Source: Prosopocoilus inquinatus | Lineage: Eukaryota; Arthropoda; Insecta; Coleoptera; Lucanidae | Assembly (NCBI GenBank): GCA_036172665.1 | Contig: CM069876.1 | Span: 40,703,001-40,767,000, forward strand | Direction of reading: 5' to 3' | DNA: 64,000 nt | Shown: in pieces, positions 1 to 11,594 of the stretch | How the letters are laid out: every line of letters begins with the position of its first letter | Position numbering within the stretch: position 1 is the stretch's first letter | Position numbers and translations under genes: made by a program | The notes under the pieces: model-generated | The model's database searches: none | Seen by the model: the letters and a program-made list of their open reading frames with translations, nothing else | What the model was told of the DNA's origin: nothing

Positions 1-554
1 GTCATATCGCTCATCCTTCATTAATAGCAAAACTACATTTTTAATCTTTCTTGGAACACTGTGTCTCTTGCGAGTTTTAAACTACATTTAGCTTTGAAAA
101 GGAGCATCCACCGTTGCAGTTTTATCATTATTGTAGTTTCAAAAGTTGCAGACATAAGCATCCGCAAAAGTAAATTGACTTTCTTGTTCTTTCTTTGTGA
201 ATGCTTTTTATTTTGTACAAATATAATTTATAATTGCAAGAATTTTTATTTTAACCTTAACCTGCAGTTTGTGAACCGGGGCCCCTCCAAAACTCGGGGC
301 CCTGAGCCCATGCGTAAAGACTGCACTGGAGATTGGAGGAAAACTGAAAAATATGTCGTCAAATTTGTTTTTCTTTTCTTCGTAGGCAGTCATGATGTTA
401 TATTTGAAGCCTTATGACAATTCTGAATAATATTTCCGCATAACATGAAAAATAACTACTCCTGTATCGATTTTAAATATTTATATATATAATATAAATA
501 TATTTATTTTTAATTATTAATAATTAAAATGGCATCCTGGATAATGAATTAAAA
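1..554. other. No gene seen
   Basis: AT-rich sequence with only short chance open frames. No splice-site-bounded conserved exon, RNA gene or repeat with clear ends was recognised. Confidence 0.5.
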
Positions 555-818
555 GTGTAACATTGATCGGGTTTAGGACAATATAAAAATCAATAAAATG
601 ATCATTCAGCTGACAGTTTCGGTTTATTTTGATACCTTCATCAGAATCTGTAATTTGTTATAACATTAAGTTCGATCTTAATTGATAACGATTTTGAATA
701 CTACTTCTGATATAACAACTTACAGGCTTTGACGAATCTATCAAAGTAAACCGAAACTATAAGCTGAATGATGTTTTATTGATTTGTATATTGTCCTAAA
801 ACCCGATCAATATTACAC
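555..818. mobile_element. Short inverted-repeat element (MITE-like)
   Basis: About 80 bp at the left end (GTGTAACATTGATCGGG...) returns as the reverse complement at the right end (...CCCGATCAATATTACAC) with few mismatches and a 100-bp centre. No coding capacity, so it is non-autonomous. A target-site duplication is not clear. The arm, read on the minus strand, contains CTGATGA followed by a weak hairpin and GAAAC, resembling the hammerhead-like cores elsewhere in this window, but its outer stems do not pair convincingly. Confidence 0.7.
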
Positions 819-3804
819 GTCTAATATAACAAGCTTTGATACTCGCATCTTGAGTTTGGGCAGATACTGTACGTGGAAGCTGTCATAAGGAACAATTTTT
901 TCTGTGAAATTAATAATAAAAAAGTATCGTCTACGTATTAGACCCTTCCTTCCACGCGTACAGTTTTTTTCTTGCTTTGTTTTTCCGAGTGCTATCCGTG
1001 ATTAACGGATCGCGCACTTATTTTTAATAACCCTGTATAAGATAAAATCGAGGGAATGAGGCGCAAGCTGAATGAATCTGATGATATATTGATCAGACGA
1101 AACTTCTTAACGTCACGAACATAAAAGCTTCCTGTCTGTGTTGCTACTGCAACTATGAAAATAAATAATGTGATTTCAAGTGGCCTAAACCGCAAAGAAA
1201 TTAAATTGCTTGAAATGTAATTTTGCAATTTAAGTCGCTAGCGGATGACGTTAATTGTAACGCAATTAGCGTTAAACGCTCGCGAAATGAACCGAAACGA
1301 AGGGCATTTCAAAAATGCGCCCGATATTAACGAAGTCTAGAGGGCGTGCGTACGCCGAATTTGATCTAATTAATTAAAACGCGCCCGCCCGTATTACGTT
1401 AGGTAACCCGAATGATCATCAATCGCCCGTTTCGAACGTTTTGCGACATGGTCGGCGCGTGTGGGTCGGCATCACGCTTAATCGGGGCAGGCGCCGTGCA
1501 GGAAGAAGACAATTGAAGATAAATTGACGTAATAAGCGTGTGCTCTTACCTTGACGGCGACGGCCGCTGAACAAATGTCCCCGCCTTGATTACGACTACC
1601 AGAAAGCGCGTAAATAGAAGTTCTTATTAAGTTCGTTAATTTACGAGCCGATTTAGATAAGCGTCGAGACGTTTAAGGAAGCAGTTCGGATGCACTGGAC
1701 GTAGTTTTCTCGTTTTTAATCGCGTATTTACTCGACGTCTTATGGCCTTAAGAATTACTTTTATGGTCGTTTAATTCTTAAGACTCTAGAATATAAGACT
1801 TCTTACTTCTAAATCTTTCCAACAAAATAACAATTCGTATATACACGATGTATCACATATTATTGATTACAGCAATAAAGACGACGATAAACTCATTTTA
1901 TGTCAAAGCAACAAAAATTTGTGTTAAAATAGCGTTAGTATTGGATGTAGCAGGCCATGGCTTTAGGCTGAGTAAGGCATATACTCTGTACTTAAGCAAT
2001 CGACGAAGGAACTATTTAAGGTAAATGCAACTTGTCTAAAAATAATCGAACAAACGCCTGAGTATCAAACGCAAAACAAGTTAACTTACCAAAACAGTCC
2101 AACGAAATTTATACAAGCAAAAATGGTAACCGATTCGATTTCCCCAAAATGTGGGAATACACGCTTACGTCGACAAAACCAACTGAGAAACCGTCTTGGG
2201 TCACTTTTTTTGACCTAAACGAGAGCAAACGCAGCCGTTTGATACCAAAGTTAATTTTATACTGACGTGACGCGATGAGAGAAATGGCGTACACGATCAG
2301 GATGGCACTTTAAAATAAAAGTTCGTACATACAGGGTGTATCACATATACAGTAATTAGCAATAAATATGTATGTAAGGATTGTATACGTAATACTTTGT
2401 GTGATATCCGATAATAAACGCATTAGATGAAGGTAGTTAATGCCAGTTGATGTTTAAGAAACATATAATTAAATAGAAGAAAATAATTACTCGAAGACGG
2501 TTCCTGTAATTAAATAATTAACAGCGACATAAATACTTAAGTGTTTTCAAGCATTTTCTCTATTCCTTTTTGGTTCTTTTACATCTTTCACACAATGTAT
2601 TGCAAGAACTGCTGATAGGCAGACATGCAAGCTGCCTTTTTTTTTTCGGAATGAAGTTATGCAAGAAATTGTTGGTTGGTAATTTAAATTTTTTGCCCGG
2701 AATTAATCTGATGGTGTTTGTTCACGATGTTATTTATGCCTTAGCTGTTTAATGTAAATCTGATATTACCCACCTGCTATATAAATATTATTACGTTCTT
2801 GCGAAACGTGCTGTCCACGTAAATGGAACGCGCTTAATCCAATTGAATTCATTAGGAAACGTCAACTTACATCCGCGGGTAAACGAGAGGCAATTAATAT
2901 TGTCATTTTCTATTTCTGTTCGCCCCATCAAAGACATATCAAATGAGCGGGCGAATTAAAACCTCCGCCACTTATCTTGGGAACCCACGTACTGTACACT
3001 CCGGCGCATTCTAATTAAATCACTCCTTTAATTCGTTGATATATTGTAGTAAAATATTATCTTTCCTTACCCACACAGGTTCCTCGCCTCATTGCGATTT
3101 CTTACATACATCCCACGTCCCACATGTCTTAGTCTTCCTTACCTTCGCCATATCACCGCCGCCGCCACCGCCGCCGCCGCCAGATTTCCTCGCTAATTGG
3201 ATGGCTCGAACGTGCTCCGTCCATCCAGGTCGTTCTTAAATGGCACATAAAAAATAACGACTCTCTCTCTCTCTCGTTTTGACAATGCAATTATTTTCCG
3301 GTTCGAGTTCGCGGCATTTAAGCGCGCGTTTTCACGTAATGACCTCACTCCGCCTTCGAAATTGATATTTGGAAAACTTAAGCGCGGACGGTGCTTTCCC
3401 GGACGGATAATTGGCACTTGAAGGTGGATTTATTCGTGTTTATTTTGCGCCTTGCGTTTTTACTACTCTTTACGTCCCGTGCACTTGCGCCGCGATCGTT
3501 ATTTTTAATTAAGTTCCTGCGAGCGGGTAGTGAATATTTATTTATTGTTTCAATTCGAAACGCTTTTACCGCCTGCTTCATCTGGCTAAATTGCTTTGGG
3601 GTTTATATCATTCAGGATAAACCAATTTAAAAAGAAGGTAAATCCGCGCAGTAAATTACTCGTTCTATCTTGGATTCTGAATTACCCTGTATAATATTGT
3701 AAAAATATTTTAACAAATCGCCTTCCATATCCAGCTCCCTCTAAAACAAAGACAGTTAATCGAGTCATCGCGCGCGTCACCTGCAGTGCCATCTTTGGAG
3801 CTAT
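819..3804. other. No gene seen; GC-richer patches and microsatellites
   Basis: Around 1250-1650 and 2800-3560 the sequence is richer in CG dinucleotides than its surroundings, as often seen near insect regulatory DNA. No conserved exon is visible. A related segment of about 50 bp with TGTATCACATAT occurs near 1830 and again near 2315. A minus-strand donor-like GGTAAGA lies near 1545 but has no supporting protein similarity. Confidence 0.4.
3155..3182. repeat. (CCG)n microsatellite
   Basis: Nearly pure CCG/GCC trinucleotide run with one CCA interruption. A (CT)n run follows at 3261-3275. Confidence 0.9.
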
Positions 3805-4254
3805 TGTAACGAGCGTCCGTGATGTATGAAAATTCTCATATGTGACTCATCGCTACATTTAGAAGTTGACGCATATAATCAAGTGCACCGCGGCGAGCTT
3901 TCGCGGAGTCCCGCCGAGTCCTGAAAACTCTGTTGGCGTTCGGCATTCGTATATAAACTAAACGCCGATGGAACCATAGAGTCAGAGTTCAGGCAGAGTT
4001 GAAGATGGAAAGCAGTTGAGGTTTAGAGTACTATGAGTCTGTAACCTATATTAATTTAAGGTTAGTTTACATTATTAGATTTTTGTATTTGATTTTTCTG
4101 TTCAATTTTTAAACTAATAATGAATCAATACGTGCGTTGTATAAGTGCCTACAAGATCAGATATTTATTTATTTCATTTATTTAATAAATGTATTTCTTA
4201 ATTTGAATACGTCCCTTATTACGGCTACTCCTAAAAGATAACATCACCGTAACA
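3805..4254 (+). mobile_element. Probable solo LTR, Ty3/gypsy-type
   Basis: A 450-bp segment opening TGTAACGAGCG and closing CACCGTAACA, the TG...CA termini with a TGTAAC/GTAACA inverted pair usual for gypsy-type LTRs. Inside, in the right order, are a TATA box (3950-3957), an initiator-like TCAGAG about 30 bp downstream (from 3982), and an AATAAA signal (4184-4189) in an AT-rich stretch. Neither gag-pol sequence nor a second LTR is present, so it would be a solo LTR. The flanks CTAT and ATAT differ at one base, so the 4-bp target duplication is imperfect. It could instead be an unrelated promoter that ends this way by chance. Confidence 0.55.
3950..3984 (+). promoter_or_regulatory. TATA box and initiator of the putative LTR
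   Basis: TATATAAA at 3950-3957 is followed after about 25 bp by GTCAGAGTT, whose TCAG matches the arthropod initiator. This spacing is typical of RNA polymerase II core promoters and supports + strand transcription from about 3984. The first ATG downstream (near 4005) opens only a four-codon frame. Confidence 0.5.
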
Positions 4255-4569
4255 ATATCGGTGCGTACACCAATTGTATACGTCTCCTACTTCATCATTA
4301 ATCCTGTAACCCACTTATTCTGAGACTGAATTCGTAGAAGAATTTGTCGCCTTAGATAGACATTAGGAATAGATAGCTAAAAAAAAATAGATAGTGTGGG
4401 GAGATCGTGGAAGGAGAATTCCCAAAAAACAGGAAACCACGTTGGGTAACAAAAAAAAGTATAGTAAAAATAATACCGGTTATAAGACGCCAACTGAAGT
4501 AATAACCCAAAATATCGATTATACCCAAACATAAATAATTAAATTCTTAAAAATGTGGACGCGTCCAAG

Positions 4570-5690
4570 ACTAAGCACAATTCGAACTAATTTTTTTTTT
4601 ATTTTTAAATCTTGACGCTCTGTTTGGCTTCATGTTATTTTTTTTGTTAGTATCAGCCGATCGTCTTATCTTCATCACCGATCATTTTTTTTAATTCCTT
4701 ATTTGCCTTCATTTAATTCAATTTTTACTATAATCAACTGCTCGACTTTTGTTTTTTTTTTCTTCTTTTAATCGAATTCATTAGTTTTTATAACATCGTT
4801 TTTGTTTCTTTTCTGTTTGTTTTAATTTGACATGATTTAACTTTTTAATTATTGACTGATCGTCTTTTGTGTTTGTTACATTTTTTTTTTTTTTCGTTTA
4901 TTCGATCTGACTTTATTTTACACTTAAATCACGTCGATTGATCGCAATTTTTTGTTTTCTCTTTTTTAATTCCATTTGACTTTATTCTGTTTTTTAATTT
5001 CCTTTTTCCTTAATTTTTACAGATTAATTTTTGGGTTATTCGTCAATTTTACCGACTGTTGGTTTTATACAATTTTTATTTTGGTCCTAACTTTATCATC
5101 ATCTTTTATAAATTTCTCTATTCCTCGTTTTTTTTTGTTTTATTTAATTTTTAATGTGATCAATTGATAGATCTACCTTTGCTTCTTCTTTTAATCGATT
5201 TCATTTGTTTTCTTTTTTAATATTTATTAATAACAATCAATTAATCATTTTGTCTTTTGTTTCTTTCTTTGGTTTGATTTTATATGAAACGATTTTTAAT
5301 TGTCATTTGGTAGTCGTTTGTTGTTTTTTAATCTTTTACTCGATTTAAGTTAATTTTTTATGTGATCAATTGATCGTCTTTTGTTTCTTTTTTTTAATCG
5401 CTTTTTTATTTTTTTATTTTTATTTTTTAATAACGATCAACTTGTTTTTTGTTTTGTTTTTCTTTGGTTTTATTTTAATTGAAATAATTCTTCTTAAAAT
5501 TATTTTTAAATGCCAGTTGATCGTCGTTTGGTTTTTTGTTACATATCTTTTAGTCGGTTTAAGTTTATTTTACGTTTTAATCACGTCGATTGCTCGCCAT
5601 TTTTGTCTTCTTTTTTCAGTCGATGACTTGACTTTATTTTACTTTTTAGTTATTAACCGATCGTTTTTTTTTTTGCTTTAATGGTGGGTT
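4570..5690 (+). repeat. T-rich degenerate tandem tract
   Basis: For about 1.1 kb the + strand is strongly T-rich and A/C-poor. A motif close to GATCGTCTTTTGTTTC, often followed by a T run and AATCG, recurs irregularly (for example near 4853, 5371 and 5519). Open frames here are an effect of the skew (Phe/Leu-rich) and are not genes. It looks like a decayed satellite or simple-sequence tract. A shorter related stretch occurs near 22360-22440. Confidence 0.55.
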
Positions 5691-6658
5691 AATGAAGTTC
5701 GTCAGTTTTTATATTGTTGCGACTTCGGCCTTCCGAAATAACAATCAAATCAAATAATTTCAAACAACTTCAATTAAAAACAATCGTTTACAGTACAAAG
5801 AGTACCAGCCGGAGTATGGCTATATGCGTCCCTTTGTATCTTTCATGGTTTCTCAATAAAGCTACTTTATCCCTCCGAGTTCTCCGTAAGGCCTGTAGTG
5901 CGTTCTAACAAATAACACTATAATGCGTTGTCTATTGGCCTGAGATGCGCTTACTATTGCTCGCTAAATAAGAACTGTCCGAAGGGCGCACACATTTCCA
6001 TTTATATAGGTACTTCGTACGCCCTCGCGTCCATGCTGGAACATTCCGTACGGAAAACATTGCATCTTCACTGCACCCCACGACAGACGGCGCCTGTCTG
6101 AGTCCAATGATCCGTCCAGTACTGGACTCGCCCTTCATTATTGGGTAGATATTTACACAGTTATCAATTTATGTATGACAATAGTGACAATGACAAGCCG
6201 AGTCGTCAGTAAAGTCACAAGTAAATTGGTGGTGGGTGAAGGCGAGTGAGCGAGTTACTATTCTGTCCACTCGACCACTCGACTTGACCAATACTCGCCC
6301 ATTTACTCGACTTTTTACTGGACTAAATATTTACTCTAGTCGAGTTACACATGCTTTTCACACTCGCCTCTCTACTTTACCGTTTACTTGACTAGTCTAA
6401 ACTAGTCTATAAAGGTGCCAGTTATGAAATTACAGATGGCCGAAGCAGGTCGAACCAATGACAAAAAAGAAATAGCGAGAATGCGCTTGTGAAAAACTTG
6501 AAAAACCGTTTAAAATGAAACCTGTACTTAAATTCATTCGGTAAAATAATGGAACGTACAGAGTTTGATTTCAAGACTTAAATAAAAAGTCAGTTGGAAA
6601 AGAAGCAGATTTTAAGGAAAATGCTTACAAAAAATAGACAGAGACGGATTTAAAGCTG
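5691..6658. other. No gene seen
   Basis: No supported exon. Around 6235-6420 a CTCGAC/GTCGAG-rich stretch with repeated short motifs (ACTCGAC, ACTCGCC) suggests an old repeat without clear ends. Confidence 0.4.
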
Positions 6659-6817
6659 CTTTTCCTGCTTGGAAAATTGGGTATTTGGGGATTGCTGCTT
6701 TTGGTTTTCATGGTCACGTGAATAATGGTAACCAGTAGCTTTCGACAAGCGGACGACGAAAGCCAACGACAGCAATCCCCAAATAGCCAATTCTGCCAAT
6801 CTTCAAAGCAGGAAAAG
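6659..6817. repeat. Inverted repeat (small fold-back element)
   Basis: CTTTTCCTGCTT and GTATTTGGGGATTGCTG at the left are mirrored at the right (CAGCAATCCCCAAATA, AAGCAGGAAAAG). The left arm has a short deletion relative to the right. No coding capacity. Probably a decayed MITE. Confidence 0.65.
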
Positions 6818-9044
6818 TCACTTGAAACCAGTCTGGGGGCTTGTAAAAATAAATTTTAACTAACGAAATATGAATCAGTGTTTTTAATTCGTAACACAGG
6901 AGTAATATTTTCCTTTTCGTTCTGAAGCTTTTGGTGGTGTTTTTCCCCCCAAAACGTAATCGTATATTGCAGGGCGACCTCTGGCAAACGAAATATTTAA
7001 ATTGCGTAAATTATTCCAAATTCGTAGAATAAAACTAGAAGCTGCAATTCTGCACCTCCATATTTTAAATGCCAAAGAGAAACGAACCACAGCACAAAGT
7101 GAGTGAGTGAGTCTATGAGGGAATTTAATTTTCTCTCTTCCATTCCGTGCTTTTGGCCTTCCAACAAAACGACTTCCGCGCAACATTTTTTCCTGGCGCA
7201 AATAAACTTTTATCTTCTTTCCGGCGGCGTCTATGATAGAACCGGCATAAACCTTGCGGTTTTTTACGAGCCCAGCGCCCAAACTCTACGATGTCATCTA
7301 ATATTCATTCTCATTTTCGCCGGCCGTCTCGAAGATGTAGTTTGTGTTTCGTGCAGAAACACCTGGAACGCTATCGGATCAATAGAAAGCAAATTACTTC
7401 GCGCCGTCTTCTTCTTCTTCTTGTTCTTCTTGGTAAAACGAAAAAACCTATTCGCCTTATTTAGAGGAGGGACCACCGAGTTCATTATAAAAGCTTTCTT
7501 GAAGCGAGATTAATTACGACCGCTGCAATATTATTTGAAATTGATAAATGATGCTTTTAATGTTGCGTGTCATTAGAAAATTGTAAACATTTTTCTTATC
7601 CTCGAGATGCCATATTTACATTTCATTATTTTTGTTAATTACCGTCGTCCGGGAAAAATGTTTGCTGTCAGAACAGACACTCTCTCCAGCAGCTTCACTC
7701 TTTAATATCGACCAAAAAAAAAACAACAACCATGAGAATATATGACCAGAAATAAACATTAATTAGAAACTGTTATCTACATCGTAGACACGAGAATTAT
7801 TAACTCGCGACACTCAATAGTATTTAATTTTTATTAAAATCCAAACCCATTTGTATCAATCACTCCATCTGCAAGTAACATGAACTTTCTGGTTGTGTAT
7901 CTGTCTGCCAAGTTACAAGAAACTTTTAATAAGCAATGCTGCAAAAGTTCCTCTCGCTTCGTTTTAAAATCCTTGTTGTGTTTTAAGCACAAACAAACTG
8001 CTGTTTATATTCCAATTTGAATTATTTGCTTTCCGAACGGGACGGCGAAATTACGCTCGCTGTAAGTTCGTCCCCAAAATTAACGAGCAATTTGTTGGGA
8101 AGAAAAAGAAAACTGCGACGGAATTATCGATGCAAAACTCGTAAACCGATGAATTTATATGCGTTGCAAAATTGCTGCGGCAATAAAGCCCAAGATAACA
8201 TCTTTACTCAGCGGTAAAGTGAGTGTTAATAGGGTGTTTAGCAACTTTCGCCGCTCCGGTGTTAACAAATCACGGAATTTATGTCCGCGAAAGTTAACAA
8301 GTCCGCAGAATGCAGTTACAATATTGCGGGACATTCGCAAAAAAAAATCGCGAGATTTGTTGGGAAATCTGGTAATTCCCACACACATACTCGAAGTGTA
8401 CCGTGTAAACAAACGACGTATACAAGTTGAGAAAATAAATAATCATCACCAAGGCAAAACAGTTTTTCAAAAACAACAAAACAATAATTCATTGATTAGA
8501 TAAAGCAGAAAAGTTAAACAGTAAACTGAAATATAGTTAATCATATACAGGTTATCCCTCAATCTTATTTAAGAAGAAATCAGACCAAAAACTTCGTCGA
8601 TTCCCATAGTTACGCCTCATAGTTTCATTTTAATCTCTTTCTGTCTTTTTTTTTGTCAATAATAGCGTATATAACGATTTAATTAACGATTGGAGTTCCA
8701 AATTCGGCTCGGTCTATTTATACCCGTTTGTAAACAGAAATCTGCTTATTTAACTAAGTCGCGATGTAGCACTTGAGTTTGCAAAAGACTTGCATGTATG
8801 CGTTCCAGTTTCAACATCCAACCGTCGCTTTTCGCGGAGCTGTATGATTTCATAACTGGAAGTAAGTGGCAGTAATCTAAGGGGAATTAATGAAAAAATA
8901 AGAAAATATTGAAACACAATTTCACTGTTCAAAGAAAGTGAAAGTGAAGAGATAATACTAATAAGGTAATGACATAAGACTTAAAACTAATAACTTGAAA
9001 AGGAATAGAAAGGAGCTACTATTAATAATGAAATTGGATTTAAC
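6818..9044. other. No gene seen
   Basis: The longest open frames here (for example 7103-7513, 8159-8503) overlap on both strands, have no recognisable domain and are rich in simple-sequence residues. I do not annotate them. Confidence 0.4.
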
Positions 9045-9336
9045 CTCCTAACCACAAAAAGTTTTTTAAAAAATAGATACGTATTTCGGCAGCTATACTG
9101 CCATCTTTAGTAGATGACTTCTTCTTGATCACAAGAGGAAGTCAAGAAGTGTTGAAGAAGAAGTCATCTCATTGCAGATGGCAACATAGCTGCCGAAATA
9201 CGTATCTATTTTTTAAAAAACTTTTTCTTTATCACAAGAGGAAGTCAAGAAGTGATAAAGAAGAAGTCATCTACTGAAGATAGCAGCATAGCTGACAAAA
9301 TACATATCTATTTTTTTTTTTACTTTTTGTGGTTTT
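9045..9336. repeat. Compound fold-back repeat, family C
   Basis: Three copies of a module containing GGCAGC-ATA-GCTGCC next to GAAATACGTAT: one inverted (about 9070-9120) and two direct (about 9165-9215 and 9270-9320, spaced about 105 bp). Between them lie CACAAGAGGAAGTCAAGAAGTG segments. The flanks CCACAAAAAGT and ACTTTTTGTGG are inverted. The same family recurs at 31405-31505. Read in the module's sense, it has a CTGAAGA-hairpin-GAAA order resembling a hammerhead core, degraded in all three copies here (CTAAAGA, TTGCAGA, and a loss of the GAAA context). Confidence 0.7.
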
Positions 9337-9966
9337 GTACTGCAAACCACAATCTCTAATGCATCTCGATGCTATTAATAAGACAGAAAAAAAAGTAACA
9401 TTATATGAGAATAAATGCAGAAAGAGAAAAATTGCAGAAATTTTGAAAGAACTGAATTAAAGATGACATTTTGAGATTTATAAAAAAAGTATCAAAGATT
9501 CAACGATATACAAGTTCATTACTTACAGAATGGAAAACCGAAGGGAAAATAGTCAAGAGAAGACGTAGACTAAGAAGGAAAACCTTAAAAGAACAAGAAT
9601 GAAAGAAATTGACAATAATTTGTAGAAAAGCAAAGTGGAAGTAATCTGAGGGGGGATGATTATTTTGCTTCTTGATGCATGAACTCATTTTAAGTCATTA
9701 CAATCCCTGCAAGTTATAAAATACGATAAATAAAATATTTAGAAGAATACGGGGTGAGCCATTTTTAAGCCGTCTTGTTATCATATTTTGTAAGTTTTAT
9801 TTTAGTTTCAAAAAATTAATTTTTAAAAACAGAGAAAATTATGAATCCAATGACTTTTGTAAAAACAATTAAGAGGCCAAAGTGAAAATAGACCAAGGAA
9901 TTATTGAATTTTCTTCTTATCCAAACTTAAATTAGTCTTATTTTCCAAGTTTCAATAAAAATAAAA
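9337..9966. other. No gene seen
   Basis: A-rich sequence with no supported exon or bounded repeat. Confidence 0.4.
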
Positions 9967-10135
9967 GTACAAAGATTTTTTTAATCTCGTACCGGACAGA
10001 AATATGAAGGGAAAACACTCAACGTTTCTCTATAGATTTATAGTTTCGTCAGGAGTGAAGCTATAAATCTATAGCGAAACGTTGAGTGTTTTCCCTTCAT
10101 ATTTCTGTCCGGTTCGAGATTAAAAAACTTTGTAC
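9967..10135. repeat. Near-perfect palindrome, family B
   Basis: About 80-bp arms run from AGTACAAAG through ACCGGACAGAAATATGAAGG and AACACTCAACGTTTC to a centre near 10053, then back. A single-arm relative lies at 13926-14057, so this is two copies joined head to head. The minus strand of the left arm contains a hammerhead-like core (see 10016-10057). Confidence 0.8.
10016..10057 (-). ncRNA. Hammerhead-like motif, family B
   Basis: On the minus strand: CACTC (stem I, 10057-10053), CTGACGA (10052-10046), a CTATA/TATAG hairpin, GAA (10028-10026), ACGT (10025-10022), T, then GAGTG (10020-10016). CACTC and GAGTG are exact complements, as stem I requires. Weak points are an extra base before stem II, an A-A mismatch at its base, and a two-base-pair stem III with no loop. 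Activity is doubtful. It may work only as a dimer or be a relic. Confidence 0.3.
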
Positions 10136-10539
10136 TTACAATTTTCATCGGACAAGAACAAACTTCAATAAAAATAAACATTTCGCAACGGAACTTAAAA
10201 TGAAATATTAAAGTAAAGCAAAAATTTAACAATGATAATGAAAGAACATCGACAGATAAAGTAAAAAAAAAAGGTGAAGCAGAAATTTCATTTCTCTATA
10301 ACGTAGATAAAACTAACAGGATTGCATAATAAATTAAGTTATATTTATTTGAGCAGTAAAGTAAATTAATTTCCATCAAATCTGTAGCGAGACAGACACA
10401 TTTAAACTTAATTTTAAGCACCTAACATTTAACATATTCATAGTTATTAATATTTTAACGCAAATAATTTAATTTTAGGCACCTAATAAATATCGTACAT
10501 TTCCATTACATATTTAGACGTTTAATATTTCTGAATAGT

Positions 10540-11010
10540 TTAAACAGCGACATCCTACGATCGTCTCTTGACCTGACATTGCATTGGGATTGACAAACTG
10601 AAGCCAATTTGCTACATGATAAGTCATCCCATTCAAGGCAGCCACGCTTGCTGTCAAAGCATAGTGAAAATTTTTAAAAATTTTGTTGCATAATACAATT
10701 GAAATGCTTTGTCTTTTCTACAAATTTAATTTCCCTTTACACAGACCGGTTTGGTCAAAAAGACATTCTCAAGTGTACGTATTGTAATATATTATTATAA
10801 ATCTTATTTTGTATTATAAATATATAATATAAATGTTAAAAATAATTTTGTGTAAAGTTTTATTGTATGACAGTTTTATTAATTTTGTTGCAAATCGTTT
10901 TTGATTGCTTCTGCTGATGAAGCCCCAAATAGGGCTGAAACAGGCTGCTCGAAGGATTCACTACAATCAAAAACGATTTGTAGCAAAATTGTTTAATATT
11001 TCGTTACAAC
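10540..11010 (+). repeat. Dispersed repeat family A, degraded copy
   Basis: Contains the family segments AGCGACATCCTAC, TTGACCTGACATTGCATT, GGCAGCCACGCTTGCTGTC and, at the 3' end, TTTTGTTGCAAATCGTTTTT followed by a hammerhead-like core. The last block is closed by an inverted CAATCAAAAACGATTTG. Related copies are near 12180, 14470, 30060 and 60975-61420. No protein is encoded. The sequence between 10680 and 10880 is extra relative to the 61-kb copy, probably an insertion. Confidence 0.65.
10908..10940 (+). ncRNA. Truncated hammerhead core, family A
   Basis: CTTCTG, CTGATGA (10914-10920), AGCCC...GGGCT hairpin (10921-10936) and GAAA (10937-10940) are intact. Compared with the 61309 copy, about 10 bases are missing after GAAACAG, which removes the 3' half of stem III, the cleavage site and the partner of stem I. 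This copy should be inactive. Confidence 0.4.
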
Positions 11011-11594
11011 AGATGCCGGGCCACACGGACCACTGACTATTGTCCATATTTTTTGTGCTTGAATTACGTCTTCTCTATTTTTAGTTTGTGCGTACAATAT
11101 AATTTTAGGGTGAAGACTTAATCTAAACAACATAACAATATTTTTGTGCGTTTTGTCAATATACAGTGTCTTTCAAAAAGTGTTCTACCAACGGAATTTT
11201 TTTTAAGATTTTTAAACGAAAAGGCATTAGTATACTCGAAAGTAATTATTTTTGCTTTCATTAAACTGATTCCACACATAAAGATTTCGTCTCAGAAATT
11301 ATTTTAAAAAAGAACATTTACCCATGGTCATCATTGATGTATGAATGAATGAATAAATGCTACAAAAAAAATTCGGAACGCCTTGAAATAATCATTCTGA
11401 ATCAAATGAAGTGATTCAAAAATAAGAACGAATTTCGTGTTTTCCTATTCATATTATTTTGGCAGATAATTTAATCTCACCAGTATTTTCTATGTAGTGT
11501 GTATAAAAAGTGATTCACAATGAATTTTTCCATATCTTGTGAAAAAGTGCACTTTAATTTTAATCAATCTTCCTTTTTCGGTGTCCACGCTGTA
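11011..11594. other. No gene seen
   Basis: AT-rich sequence without a supported exon. A short ATGAATGAATGAATAAATG tetranucleotide run lies near 11340. Confidence 0.4.

Noticed and set aside
1551..1650. Minus-strand exon suggested by a GGTAAGA donor
   Set aside because: The open frame is short, the acceptor is weak and the peptide resembles nothing known.
7103..7513. 136-codon + strand open frame
   Set aside because: Overlaps antisense frames, has a low-complexity Phe run from a CTT repeat, no domain and no splice or UTR context.
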